Shown here piece by piece: positions 1 through 6,174 of a stretch of 19,040 nucleotides of DNA. Numbering within the stretch: the stretch's first letter is position 1; every line of letters starts with the position of its first letter. The notes beneath the pieces are model-generated. The model was not told where the DNA came from. It saw only the letters and a list, made by a program, of their open reading frames with translations, and did no database searches. Made by a program: the position numbers and the translations under genes. The stretch covers positions 1-19,040 of the forward strand of contig CAYOYC010000013.1 in NCBI GenBank assembly GCA_964408125.1. The letters are read 5' to 3'. Origin of the DNA: CABMGO01 sp964408125 (GTDB lineage: Archaea; Nanobdellota; Nanobdellia; Pacearchaeales; GW2011-AR1).

Positions 1-44
1 TCGTGTATATTCCAACACCCTTAAAACGTGAACAGAATTCCGGA

Positions 45-116
45 CGCCCCAACCGGGAATCGCACCCGGCTCCCAGCCGCGACAGGGCTGTGTACTAACT
101 GATATACTATTGAGGC
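45..116 (-). tRNA. tRNA-Asp (GTC)
   Basis: A 72-nt cloverleaf can be folded by eye on the minus strand. The acceptor stem is GCCTCAA/TTGGGGC with a discriminator G. The D stem is GTAT/GTAC, and the anticodon stem CAGCC/GGCTG holds the loop CTGTCGC, giving anticodon GTC (Asp). The T stem is CCGGG/CCCGG and the variable loop has 4 nt. There is no intron and no encoded CCA. The elbow is unusual: the 8-nt D loop ATCAGTTA has no GG dinucleotide, and the T loop TGCGATT has G where almost all tRNAs have T55. All stems are intact, so I call it a gene rather than a pseudogene. A TATA box lies about 28 bp upstream. Confidence 0.88.
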
Positions 117-138
117 ATAGAAGTGAATGTAAATAACG

Positions 139-148
139 CTTTTTAAAT
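139..148 (-). promoter_or_regulatory. TATA box of tRNA-Asp
   Basis: Read on the minus strand, ATTTAAAAAG is centred about 28 bp upstream of the first base of tRNA-Asp. This is the usual archaeal TATA-to-start distance. Confidence 0.6.
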
Positions 149-166
149 CTTTTTTATTCTCAAAAA

Positions 167-454
167 TTATTGATAAGTTATAGTCTCTTTCTTAACTATC
201 TTTTTTGACGCCTTTTTCTTATAAGATCTACCAGAAGCCTTCTTTGCTTTAGCCGGCACAGCTACTTTTTTTCCACTAAGTTTTTGTTCCAATTTAACAA
301 ATTTTTCAAGAAGCATCGCCTGATTCAAGCTCAAATGTTGTATTTTATCATGTAAATCAGATACAGAGTCATTAACAGAAAGTAAATCCTTTTTTACGTA
401 ACTAAAGCTTACACCAACATTTTTTTCGAATTGTCCTAAACTACGTATTGCCAT
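167..454 (-). CDS. Small coiled-coil protein with Lys/Ala-rich basic tail
   Basis: This is a 95-residue protein of unknown function. Residues 10-60 look like an amphipathic helix or coiled coil, with hydrophobic residues spaced through LLSVNDSVSDLHDKIQHLSL and the following LLEKFVKLEQKL. Residues 61-91 form a tail rich in Lys and Ala, with little predicted fold (KKASGRSYKKKASKK), resembling histone H1-like or nucleic-acid-binding tails. No enzyme motif, signal peptide or membrane segment is seen. The ATG is supported by a TATA box (ctttataaat, 475-484) about 26 bp upstream, so the mRNA is probably leaderless. Binding of DNA or RNA is inferred from composition only. Confidence 0.65.
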   Translation of the reverse strand: MAIRSLGQFEKNVGVSFSYVKKDLLSVNDSVSDLHDKIQHLSLNQAMLLEKFVKLEQKLSGKKVAVPAKAKKASGRSYKKKASKKIVKKETITYQ

Positions 455-474
455 AATTTATGTAACAAATAACA

Positions 475-484
475 CTTTATAAAT
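475..484 (-). promoter_or_regulatory. TATA box of the 95-aa coiled-coil gene
   Basis: On the minus strand this reads ATTTATAAAG, centred about 26 bp upstream of the ATG at 454. It implies a leaderless transcript. Confidence 0.55.
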
Positions 485-522
485 CTTTCTGAGTATTGTA
501 ACTTAAGAGTTACTACACAAAT

Positions 523-1353
523 TTAAAGTTTTAATGCAAAAATAATTTCTTCAATTCTTCTATTATAATCGACAATAGATGTTTCAGTTGAACAGTATGC
601 CTGCTTTAAGGTGCTATAAACTTGCCACGGATTTTGTCTCGCTAACTGAATAAGGGATTTCTCTAGTTTAGAAGCCTTTATTATTTCGGCGAGTACTTCA
701 GCGCTTTGATTTACTGTGCCAACATGGTCTAAAAATGTGTCAAGTGTTTTCAGCACGTAGAACATTTCTTCTGATTCATCAAGTTCTCCCGGAATTTTAA
801 AACCAATCTTGCCAAAGTCTTCCAATGTCCATGGTTGCCCACTATATATTTTATCTTTAAATTCTCTGACTTTTCCAATAAAACTAGGAGATATTAATTT
901 GCCTTTATCTAGAAACATACGAACGTTAACCGGTCTCTGTCTCTTTCTTTCCTCCTCTTCCCACTCCAACGATTCTAATTCTCTTATATGATCTGATCCT
1001 AACTCATATTCATTTAATATAGAGTTTGGGAAACTCATCCATTCCGCATCTTCTTCACTAAGATACCCCCAACAAAGTCCTTCTAGCGCAGTTGTGTTAT
1101 AATTCCCAGAATGCCTTAGATACCACTCTCTTCTTTCTTGCCACTCTGCTTGACTTTCTGGTAAATTAACCACCGGTGGATCTGGCAATTCAACTACTAC
1201 CGCGACACTTCCATCTCGTGGATCATATTTACCAAACTCAAAATAGCTTTCGCCACCAAGTTGTTTTAAATATGAGGCACTTTCAAAATCAATATTTTCT
1301 AAGCTTGGTGGTTGATCTTGATCTCTTAAATTAGCTTTAAGTGCTTCTTTCAT
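523..1353 (-). CDS. Acidic hypothetical protein, 276 aa
   Basis: I do not recognise this protein. It has no signal peptide, membrane segment or Cys motif. The N-terminal half is rich in Trp, Pro and acidic residues (around residues 55-140, including a GLCWGYLSEEDAEW stretch and an acidic run near 127-135). The C-terminal half (about 150-276) looks alpha-helical and ends in a helix of the type YNRRIEEIIFALKL. Codon use and AT content match the neighbours. The ATG at 1353 has a TATA-like sequence at 1375-1388, about 28 bp upstream, which supports both start and gene. It transcribes in the same direction as the next minus-strand gene but with a separate promoter. It could be a lineage-specific regulatory or structural protein. 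No function is claimed. Confidence 0.65.
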   Translation of the reverse strand: MKEALKANLRDQDQPPSLENIDFESASYLKQLGGESYFEFGKYDPRDGSVAVVVELPDPPVVNLPESQAEWQERREWYLRHSGNYNTTALEGLCWGYLSEEDAEWMSFPNSILNEYELGSDHIRELESLEWEEEERKRQRPVNVRMFLDKGKLISPSFIGKVREFKDKIYSGQPWTLEDFGKIGFKIPGELDESEEMFYVLKTLDTFLDHVGTVNQSAEVLAEIIKASKLEKSLIQLARQNPWQVYSTLKQAYCSTETSIVDYNRRIEEIIFALKL

Positions 1354-1414
1354 AAAATTTCTTAATTATTAGGCTTATTAAATAAAATTGTTTTTAAGAA
1401 TATAGTCCCAATAA

Positions 1415-1425
1415 CATTTAAAATA
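1415..1425 (+). promoter_or_regulatory. TATA box of the U32 gene
   Basis: catttaaaata is centred about 26 bp upstream of the ATG at 1446, with no Shine-Dalgarno sequence between. The transcript is probably leaderless. Confidence 0.55.
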
Positions 1426-1445
1426 CATATAATTCTAATTGTTAT

Positions 1446-2633
1446 ATGAAAAACAAATACGAATTACTTAGTCCAGTTGGGAATTTTGCCATGCTTAATG
1501 CCGCAATAAATGCAGGAGCAGATGCTATTTATTTTGGTCTACAAGATTTCAACATGAGAGCAACTGCAAAAAATTTCACAATAAAAGATCTACTAGAAAT
1601 GAAAAAAATATGTAAGAAAGCAAAAATGTATCTAACACTGAACACAATAATATATCAAGACGAACTAGAAAACGTAGAAAAAATAATAAAACAAGTCAAG
1701 GGAAAAGTTGATGCAGTAATCTGCTGGGATTTAGCCGTAATTAATCTCTGTAAAAAATATAAAATCCCATTTAACATATCCACCCAAGCTTCAATTTCAA
1801 ACGCAGAATCCGCAAAATTCTACGAGAAACTAGGTGCAAAGGGGTTAGTCCTAGCAAGAGAACTATCCTTAAAACAAATAAAAAATATCTCTAAGAAAGT
1901 CAAGGCAAATATAGAATGTTTCTGCCACGGAGCAATGTGCGTCTCTGAGTCTGGAAGATGTTTTATGTCTCAATTTTTACATAATAAATCAGCAAATAGG
2001 GGAGAATGCACTCATCCCTGCAGAAGAGCATATCATATACAAGAAATCGGTTGCGATAACGAACTGATACTAGAAAATAACAGAGTAATGTCTGCAAAAG
2101 ATTTATGCACCTTACCGTTTATAGAAAAAATGAAACAAGCCGGAATAACCTCATTTAAAATAGAAGGCAGAAATAGAAACCCAGAATATGTTTATACTGT
2201 AACAAAAATATACAGAAAAGCTTTAGATAAAAAACTATCAAAAGAGGAGATAGAAGAATCCCTAGAGGAACTAAAAAGAGTCTACAACAGAGGATTCTCT
2301 TCCGGATTTTATATTAAAGCACCGACCTCAGATGACTTCACTAATTCAGACTCTGGTGAACAAACTGAAAATAAAGCTTTCATAGGTAAAATTGTAAAAT
2401 ACTGGCCAAATATCTCAGTTGCCGCCATAAAATTAAACGCAGAAAAATTAAAAATTGGAGATGAGATATATATCATAGGAGAAAAAACAGGCCTAATAAA
2501 GCACAAAATAGAAACTATGCAAATAAATAATAATCCGGTCAACGAGGCGATAAAAGGAGAAGAAGTAGGAATAAAACTTCCACTATGCAGAGTAAACGAT
2601 GACATTTATCTAATAAAAAAGAAACTCACATAA
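1446..2633 (+). CDS. Peptidase U32 family protein (Fe-S, RNA-hydroxylase-like)
   Basis: A 395-residue U32-family protein. Residues 1-300 fit the TIM-barrel domain, starting ELLSPVGNFAMLNAAINAGA and including YFGLQDFNMRA. The family signature is at residues 157-174 (ECFCHGAMCVSESGRCFM), followed by NRGECTHPCRRAY at 184-196. This gives Cys165, Cys172, Cys188 and Cys192 as likely Fe-S ligands. Residues 310-390 form the small C-terminal beta domain. Although named for peptidases, characterised bacterial members (TrhP, RlhA, UbiU/UbiV) are Fe-S proteins for RNA or quinone hydroxylation. A role in tRNA or rRNA modification is therefore more likely than proteolysis, but the archaeal substrate is unknown. 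RuBisCO follows 31 bp later with its own TATA box. Confidence 0.88.
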   Translation: MKNKYELLSPVGNFAMLNAAINAGADAIYFGLQDFNMRATAKNFTIKDLLEMKKICKKAKMYLTLNTIIYQDELENVEKIIKQVKGKVDAVICWDLAVINLCKKYKIPFNISTQASISNAESAKFYEKLGAKGLVLARELSLKQIKNISKKVKANIECFCHGAMCVSESGRCFMSQFLHNKSANRGECTHPCRRAYHIQEIGCDNELILENNRVMSAKDLCTLPFIEKMKQAGITSFKIEGRNRNPEYVYTVTKIYRKALDKKLSKEEIEESLEELKRVYNRGFSSGFYIKAPTSDDFTNSDSGEQTENKAFIGKIVKYWPNISVAAIKLNAEKLKIGDEIYIIGEKTGLIKHKIETMQINNNPVNEAIKGEEVGIKLPLCRVNDDIYLIKKKLT

Positions 2634-2634
2634 G

Positions 2635-2643
2635 CTTTATAAA
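2635..2643 (+). promoter_or_regulatory. TATA box of rbcL
   Basis: ctttataaa starts one base after the stop codon of the preceding gene and is centred about 25 bp before the rbcL ATG. RuBisCO therefore probably has its own leaderless transcript. Confidence 0.6.
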
Positions 2644-2664
2644 CTTTAGAAGCAAACTATATCT

Positions 2665-4149
2665 ATGAAAAAAAAGAGTGATAAGTCTGGAAACCAAAAA
2701 CTTCTGGAAAGTCTAAATGAAAAACAAAAGGCTTACGTGAATCTTAATCTAGAAAACCCACAAAACGGAGAATACATGTTATGTGTATTCCATTTACTAC
2801 CGGGAAAAGCATTAAATTTTTTACAAGCAGCAGCTGAAGTCTCAGCCGAATCTTCAACAGGAACAAATTTTAAAGTAAATACAGAAACCCCCTTTTCTAG
2901 AGAAATGAATGCATTAGTATACAAATTAGAATTAAAGAAAAATCTAGTCTGGATCGCATATCCATGTAGGCTATTCGATAGAATCGGAAATGTTCAAAAT
3001 ATTTTAACATATGTAGTGGGAAATGTTTTAGGAATGAAGGAAGTCTCCGCTCTAAAACTACTAGACGTTTGGTTCCCTCCAGCAATGCTAGAACAATATG
3101 ATGGACCAAATTATACATTAGACGATATGAGAAAATATCTAAAAGTTTATGACAGACCAATTTTAGGAACAATAATAAAACCAAAAATGGGTCTAACGTC
3201 CGCAGAATATGCAGAAGTTTGTTTTGATTTCTGGGTTGGAGGTGGAGATTTTGTTAAAAACGACGAGCCCCAGGCAAATCAAGATTTCTGTCCATATGAC
3301 AAGATGGTCGCACATGTAAAGGAAGCCATGGATAATGCAGTAAAAATAACCGGAAAGAAAAAAGTTCATTCGTTTAATGTTTCTGCCGCAGATTTTGACA
3401 CGATGATCGAAAGATGTGAATTAATTAAAAATGCAGGATTCGAAAAGGGAAGTTACGCCTTCTTAATAGACGGAATAACATCTGGTTGGACTGCCGTTCA
3501 AACACTAAGAAGAAGATATCCTGATGTTTTTATTCACTTTCATAGAGCTGCACACGGAGCATTTACTCGTCCAGAAAATCCATTCGGATTCTCTGTTTTA
3601 GTTTTATCAAAATTTGCAAGACTAGCGGGCGCATCTGGAATACACACCGGAACAGCTGGAGTTGGAAAAATGGCTGGCTCTCCAGAAGAAGACGTAACAT
3701 CTGCAAAAAGCATATTAAGTCTAGTAGGAAAAGGACACTTTTTCAACCAATCATGGGGGAAGATCCCAGAGAAAGATGCGGATTTTGTGAAACTTGTTCA
3801 TCAAGATAGTGCACATCATATTGTCCTTGAAGATGATTCATGGAGAGCAATGAAAAAATGTTGTCCAATTATATCTGGGGGGTTAAATCCAACTTTATTG
3901 AAACCATTTATTGACGTAATGGGTAGCCTGGATTTTATCACAACAATGGGCGCGGGTGTGCATGCTCATCCTAAAGGAACACATGATGGAGCAAGAGCAC
4001 TCATACAAGCATGTGAGGCATATAAGAAAAAAATAGATATTCACAAATATGCAGAAAATCCCAAGAACAAAGAATTAAAAGAAGCAATAGAATTCTTCGA
4101 AAAGAATAAAACTGCAATTCAAAAAGCAGAAAACGCAGAAAGAAACTAA
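2665..4149 (+). CDS. rbcL: RuBisCO large subunit, form II/III
   Basis: A 494-residue enzyme that carboxylates ribulose 1,5-bisphosphate to two 3-phosphoglycerates. Visible active-site elements are Glu62 and Asn120 of the N-terminal domain, Lys172 in GTIIKPKMGL, the carbamylated Lys198 with Asp200/Glu201 in GGGDFVKNDEP, His293/Arg294 in HFHRAAH, His327, loop-6 Lys335 in GTAGVGKMAG, and the phosphate-binding SGGLNP at 404-409. The sequence closely resembles the Methanococcoides burtonii form II/III enzyme as I recall it, including an extra segment at about 355-390 that matches that enzyme's assembly-domain insertion. No small-subunit gene is present. In archaea this form works in AMP/nucleoside salvage, not the Calvin cycle. 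Its partner genes (AMP phosphorylase, ribose-1,5-bisphosphate isomerase) are not here. No catalytic residue appears lost. Confidence 0.97.
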   Translation: MKKKSDKSGNQKLLESLNEKQKAYVNLNLENPQNGEYMLCVFHLLPGKALNFLQAAAEVSAESSTGTNFKVNTETPFSREMNALVYKLELKKNLVWIAYPCRLFDRIGNVQNILTYVVGNVLGMKEVSALKLLDVWFPPAMLEQYDGPNYTLDDMRKYLKVYDRPILGTIIKPKMGLTSAEYAEVCFDFWVGGGDFVKNDEPQANQDFCPYDKMVAHVKEAMDNAVKITGKKKVHSFNVSAADFDTMIERCELIKNAGFEKGSYAFLIDGITSGWTAVQTLRRRYPDVFIHFHRAAHGAFTRPENPFGFSVLVLSKFARLAGASGIHTGTAGVGKMAGSPEEDVTSAKSILSLVGKGHFFNQSWGKIPEKDADFVKLVHQDSAHHIVLEDDSWRAMKKCCPIISGGLNPTLLKPFIDVMGSLDFITTMGAGVHAHPKGTHDGARALIQACEAYKKKIDIHKYAENPKNKELKEAIEFFEKNKTAIQKAENAERN

Positions 4150-4187
4150 ATAAATACTTATTTAAACAACAAACTCCTTAATATCTC

Positions 4188-4727
4188 ATGGTGAATAAAC
4201 TTGCTTTATCAATTCTCATAAGCATAATACTAACAATAATTATAGTCTCAACAGTTAATGTTGGCACGAGTCTTTTTTTAAACGAACCAGAATACACAGA
4301 CTACTGTAACATGTCTAAAAGCATTCCACTAGAAATCGAAAATCTTACAATGCAAATTTGCGAAGAAAATAACGGCACATGGACCCCTCAAAATATTCAG
4401 TGTATAAAGACCCCATGTCCGCAAGGATATTGTGATTTTTATCAAAAATGTCAAGAAAAATATGAGAATGCACTCAAGCCATACAATCAATATAGATTCT
4501 ATATATTCGCAGGAATAGGATTCCTATTATTAATTATTGGATTATTTGCAATCGAAAATCTAATCCAAATAACAGGATTAGCAACAGGTGGAATTTTGGT
4601 TTTTGAAGGCATAATTATGAATCTACAAAACAAATTAATTGTATTCTTAGCGTTAATAGCAATTTTAGTAATATTCGGAATTCTTGCGTGGAGAGTAATT
4701 AATAAGGTAGAAAAGAAGAAGAAATAA
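4188..4727 (+). CDS. Membrane protein with Cys-rich exposed loop
   Basis: This 179-residue membrane protein has unknown function. Residues 6-32 form an N-terminal hydrophobic helix. Residues 33-103 form a hydrophilic loop with six cysteines, including the cluster IQCIKTPCPQGYCDFYQKC. Two or three membrane helices follow at about 104-122, 128-145 and 150-170, then a basic tail (VEKKKK). The even number of loop Cys suggests disulfides in an outward-facing domain, which is inference. A GTG directly follows the ATG as codon 2. The ATG is favoured by a TATA-like tacttatttaaac at 4156-4168, about 25 bp upstream. It lies 38 bp after rbcL but has its own promoter. Confidence 0.72.
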   Translation: MVNKLALSILISIILTIIIVSTVNVGTSLFLNEPEYTDYCNMSKSIPLEIENLTMQICEENNGTWTPQNIQCIKTPCPQGYCDFYQKCQEKYENALKPYNQYRFYIFAGIGFLLLIIGLFAIENLIQITGLATGGILVFEGIIMNLQNKLIVFLALIAILVIFGILAWRVINKVEKKKK

Positions 4728-4735
4728 TTCAATAA

Positions 4736-4744
4736 CTTTAAGTA
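4736..4744 (+). promoter_or_regulatory. TATA-like box before repeat copy 1
   Basis: ctttaagta is centred about 23 bp upstream of the first 24-bp repeat at 4763. This would place a transcription start within the first bases of the repeat. The second repeat has the same arrangement. Confidence 0.35.
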
Positions 4745-4762
4745 TCCAAATATTTTCCACAA

Positions 4763-4786
4763 TTTATCACATATCACATTCATCGC
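4763..4786 (+). repeat. 24-bp direct repeat, copy 1
   Basis: This is an exact 24-bp match to 5524-5547. The unit contains a tandem heptamer (atcacat twice) followed by tcatcgc. The two copies flank the methyltransferase gene, and each lies at the predicted start point of a TATA-like element. Sequence similarity stops abruptly at both ends. Confidence 0.8.
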
Positions 4787-4830
4787 GCTTAGGCTGGGCA
4801 ACCTCCATCGTGACTATGTCTAAAATGTTA
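4763..4830 (+). ncRNA. Possible small RNA sharing its 5' end with 5524
   Basis: The 144-bp gap between two plus-strand genes has no ORF with support. It holds a TATA-like box, the 24-bp repeat at the predicted start, and a stretch less AT-rich than its surroundings (gcttaggctgggcaacctcc, 4787-4806). The methyltransferase TATA box begins at 4843, so the transcript could be about 65-75 nt. No C/D box or H/ACA pattern is convincing. The end point and the RNA itself are inference from promoter placement and the repeat. Confidence 0.25.
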
Positions 4831-4842
4831 AAGAGAAGTAAA

Positions 4843-4851
4843 TTTATAAAA
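4843..4851 (+). promoter_or_regulatory. TATA box of the methyltransferase gene
   Basis: tttataaaa is centred about 25 bp upstream of the ATG at 4872 with no Shine-Dalgarno sequence. This indicates a leaderless transcript. Confidence 0.55.
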
Positions 4852-4871
4852 GAAACTTCATTTAATACTTT

Positions 4872-5492
4872 ATGAAAGACTACTTCGAAGAATATGGTTC
4901 GCCTTGCTCAGCACCCTGGACTAGAAAAGAACCTCCAAAATATTTAGTAAAACTCATAGAGACCGGTTTATTAAAACCCTGCAAGGCAATTGACATTGGA
5001 TGTGGAGAAGGGTTTCTTTCAAAATATCTTTTATCCAAGGGATTTAATGTTACAGGTATCGATTTTAGTAAAAATGCAATTAAATATGCTAAAAAGAATG
5101 CACCTGAAGTTCGCTTTGTTGTCAAAGATATTATAAAAGATAATTTGAATATGTTGGATGGACCCTTTGATTTTTGTCTAGAATGGTCTATTATGCATTG
5201 CATACCACCAAAAGAGAGAAAAATATATGTAGAAAAGATTGCTGGCATTTTAAGACCAGGTGCATTATATCTTTCCTCCAGCTTTAACATAAATGCAGAT
5301 AAATTTGGAAGGGTTGGAGACAAAATGAGATATGCGCCTAGTGGAAACAAACTATGGTTTCTTTCATTACGGGAATTAATTAATTTATTTAAGAAATATT
5401 TTGAGATAATAGAATCAAGAGATGACGCAACTTTAGGCGGAGGTCGTGCAAACTATTTATTAATGAAGAAAAAGAAAATTAAAAGAGAATAA
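4872..5492 (+). CDS. Class I SAM-dependent methyltransferase
   Basis: A 206-residue Rossmann-fold methyltransferase. Motif I is AIDIGCGEGFLSKYL at residues 39-53. The acidic residue for ribose binding is in VTGIDFSKNAIKYA, and the adenine-site acidic residue is probably in VVKDI. The later motif region is FDFCLEWSIMHCIPPKER, followed by GILRPGALYLSSSF. The length and the N-terminal PWTRKEPPKYL resemble the TehB/thiopurine-methyltransferase type of small-molecule enzyme. The substrate cannot be assigned. It is a single-gene unit with its own TATA box, flanked by two exact 24-bp direct repeats. It may have arrived or been duplicated as a cassette, but no transposase is present. Confidence 0.85.
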   Translation: MKDYFEEYGSPCSAPWTRKEPPKYLVKLIETGLLKPCKAIDIGCGEGFLSKYLLSKGFNVTGIDFSKNAIKYAKKNAPEVRFVVKDIIKDNLNMLDGPFDFCLEWSIMHCIPPKERKIYVEKIAGILRPGALYLSSSFNINADKFGRVGDKMRYAPSGNKLWFLSLRELINLFKKYFEIIESRDDATLGGGRANYLLMKKKKIKRE

Positions 5493-5496
5493 CAAC

Positions 5497-5505
5497 CTTT
5501 AATAA
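5497..5505 (+). promoter_or_regulatory. TATA-like box before repeat copy 2
   Basis: ctttaataa is centred about 23 bp upstream of the second 24-bp repeat at 5524, the same geometry as copy 1. Confidence 0.35.
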
Positions 5506-5523
5506 TCAAATTTATTGCTTAAC

Positions 5524-5547
5524 TTTATCACATATCACATTCATCGC
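5524..5547 (+). repeat. 24-bp direct repeat, copy 2
   Basis: This is identical to 4763-4786. Here it is followed by about 85 bp of relatively GC-rich sequence ending in a strong hairpin. Confidence 0.8.
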
Positions 5548-5640
5548 CACATGACAAGTAGGTCGCAAGATTTACAAATCATAGGCTGCGATGATTGGCG
5601 TCAGTGCTCGCGGCGCACTGACGCCGCCTATTACTAAAAC
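5524..5640 (+). ncRNA. Candidate structured small RNA with two-tier hairpin
   Basis: The 213-bp gap between the methyltransferase and the next gene holds no supported ORF. It begins with a TATA-like box and the 24-bp repeat. It then contains a strong foldback: an outer 6-bp stem (ataggc 5581-5586 with gcctat 5626-5631), a one-sided 10-nt bulge (tgcgatgatt), and an inner perfect 11-bp stem (ggcgtcagtgc 5597-5607 with gcactgacgcc 5615-5625) around a 7-nt loop. The hairpin is far richer in GC than the surrounding sequence, as structured RNA genes in AT-rich genomes often are. It does not match tRNA, SRP RNA, RNase P or a clear H/ACA or C/D guide. A terminator or a DNA cruciform element are alternatives. 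Confidence 0.45.
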
Positions 5641-5690
5641 CCAACACTTAAAAACACAAATATATTTTATAATTAAGGGAAGAGAGTTCT

Positions 5691-5696
5691 GGTGAT
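5691..5696 (+). promoter_or_regulatory. Shine-Dalgarno GGTGAT
   Basis: ggtgat is complementary to the archaeal 16S 3' end and sits 9 nt before the ATG at 5706. It supports that start. A TATA-like tattttataatt at 5663-5674 gives a leadered transcript, unlike most first genes here. Confidence 0.5.
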
Positions 5697-5705
5697 TTAT
5701 TAAAA

Positions 5706-6131
5706 ATGACAATAAATGAAACACCGACAATGAGAGGATGCCCATTTTATGGATTTCATCACAATGAAGGAACAGATACTTTTGTAGATGGAATAGAAAA
5801 TCAATGTGCATTAACAAATAAGCACTGCTCTTTATACCCAAATACATCCCCAAATTTGGCTGATTGCACCACAAACATACATGGAAGACAGAAACAAATT
5901 GAAAGATACCAAAACACAATTCAAATATTTCCAAACAAACTTCGCCCAAAAGATAATAGCCCATGGTTTGGAATTCCACTAAGAGAATGGATGGCGTATT
6001 TCCCTGCTGACAGACCATTAAGATTGCTTGAACACCTAGATGCAAGAACAATTACAGAAACACAACCAAAAATCCCCGGGGATAGAGAAATAAGCCAAAA
6101 AACCATACGAAAAATATGTGGCATATTATAA
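5706..6131 (+). CDS. Short protein with N-terminal four-Cys motif
   Basis: A 141-residue protein. The N-terminal part begins RGCPFYGF and carries Cys12, Cys34, Cys41 and Cys54, with ENQCALTNKHCSLYP and NLADC. I recall this CPFYGF-QCAL-C-C pattern from small uncharacterised prokaryotic proteins. Four spaced Cys suggest a zinc or Fe-S site, but no partner or reaction is known. Residues 60-141 are hydrophilic, Pro/Arg-rich and without recognised motifs. There is no signal peptide or membrane helix. The start is supported by a Shine-Dalgarno sequence at 5691-5696. It stands alone, with the PAP2 gene 43 bp downstream on its own promoter. Confidence 0.72.
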   Translation: MTINETPTMRGCPFYGFHHNEGTDTFVDGIENQCALTNKHCSLYPNTSPNLADCTTNIHGRQKQIERYQNTIQIFPNKLRPKDNSPWFGIPLREWMAYFPADRPLRLLEHLDARTITETQPKIPGDREISQKTIRKICGIL

Positions 6132-6174
6132 TTCTCTAACAAACATTTAATAATACAAAATACATGTAAAGAAT

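Noticed and set aside
92..103. tactaactgata inside tRNA-Asp is identical to part of operator copy 1 (16957-16968).
   Set aside because: In 19 kb of AT-rich sequence several shared 12-mers are expected by chance, and here the bases are explained by the tRNA D arm.
45..116. tRNA-Asp as a pseudogene because of its odd D and T loops.
   Set aside because: All four stems pair, the anticodon loop is normal and a TATA box is correctly placed. I kept it as a gene and listed the oddities as a finding.
4880..5350. Long minus-strand open frame antisense to the methyltransferase.
   Set aside because: It is a shadow of a gene with clear family motifs. The translation has no recognisable domain and no promoter.
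4763..5547. Direct repeats as ends of an insertion sequence.
   Set aside because: No transposase or terminal inverted repeats are present, and the enclosed gene is an ordinary methyltransferase. Two copies are also too few for a CRISPR array.
5581..5631. Hairpin as a simple intrinsic terminator of the methyltransferase gene.
   Set aside because: It is not followed by a T tract and lies about 90 bp after the stop. Archaeal termination normally relies on T-runs, not such hairpins.
4763..5640. The repeat regions as C/D-box or H/ACA guide RNAs.
   Set aside because: gcgatga and ctga strings occur, but no full C-D'-C'-D order with guide spacing. The hairpin lacks a two-sided pseudouridylation pocket and a well-placed ACA.
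5572..6051. Minus-strand open frame covering the hairpin and the Cys-motif gene.
   Set aside because: It would run through the strong palindrome, has no promoter at 6051 and a biased composition. The plus-strand gene has a Shine-Dalgarno start and ordered Cys motifs.
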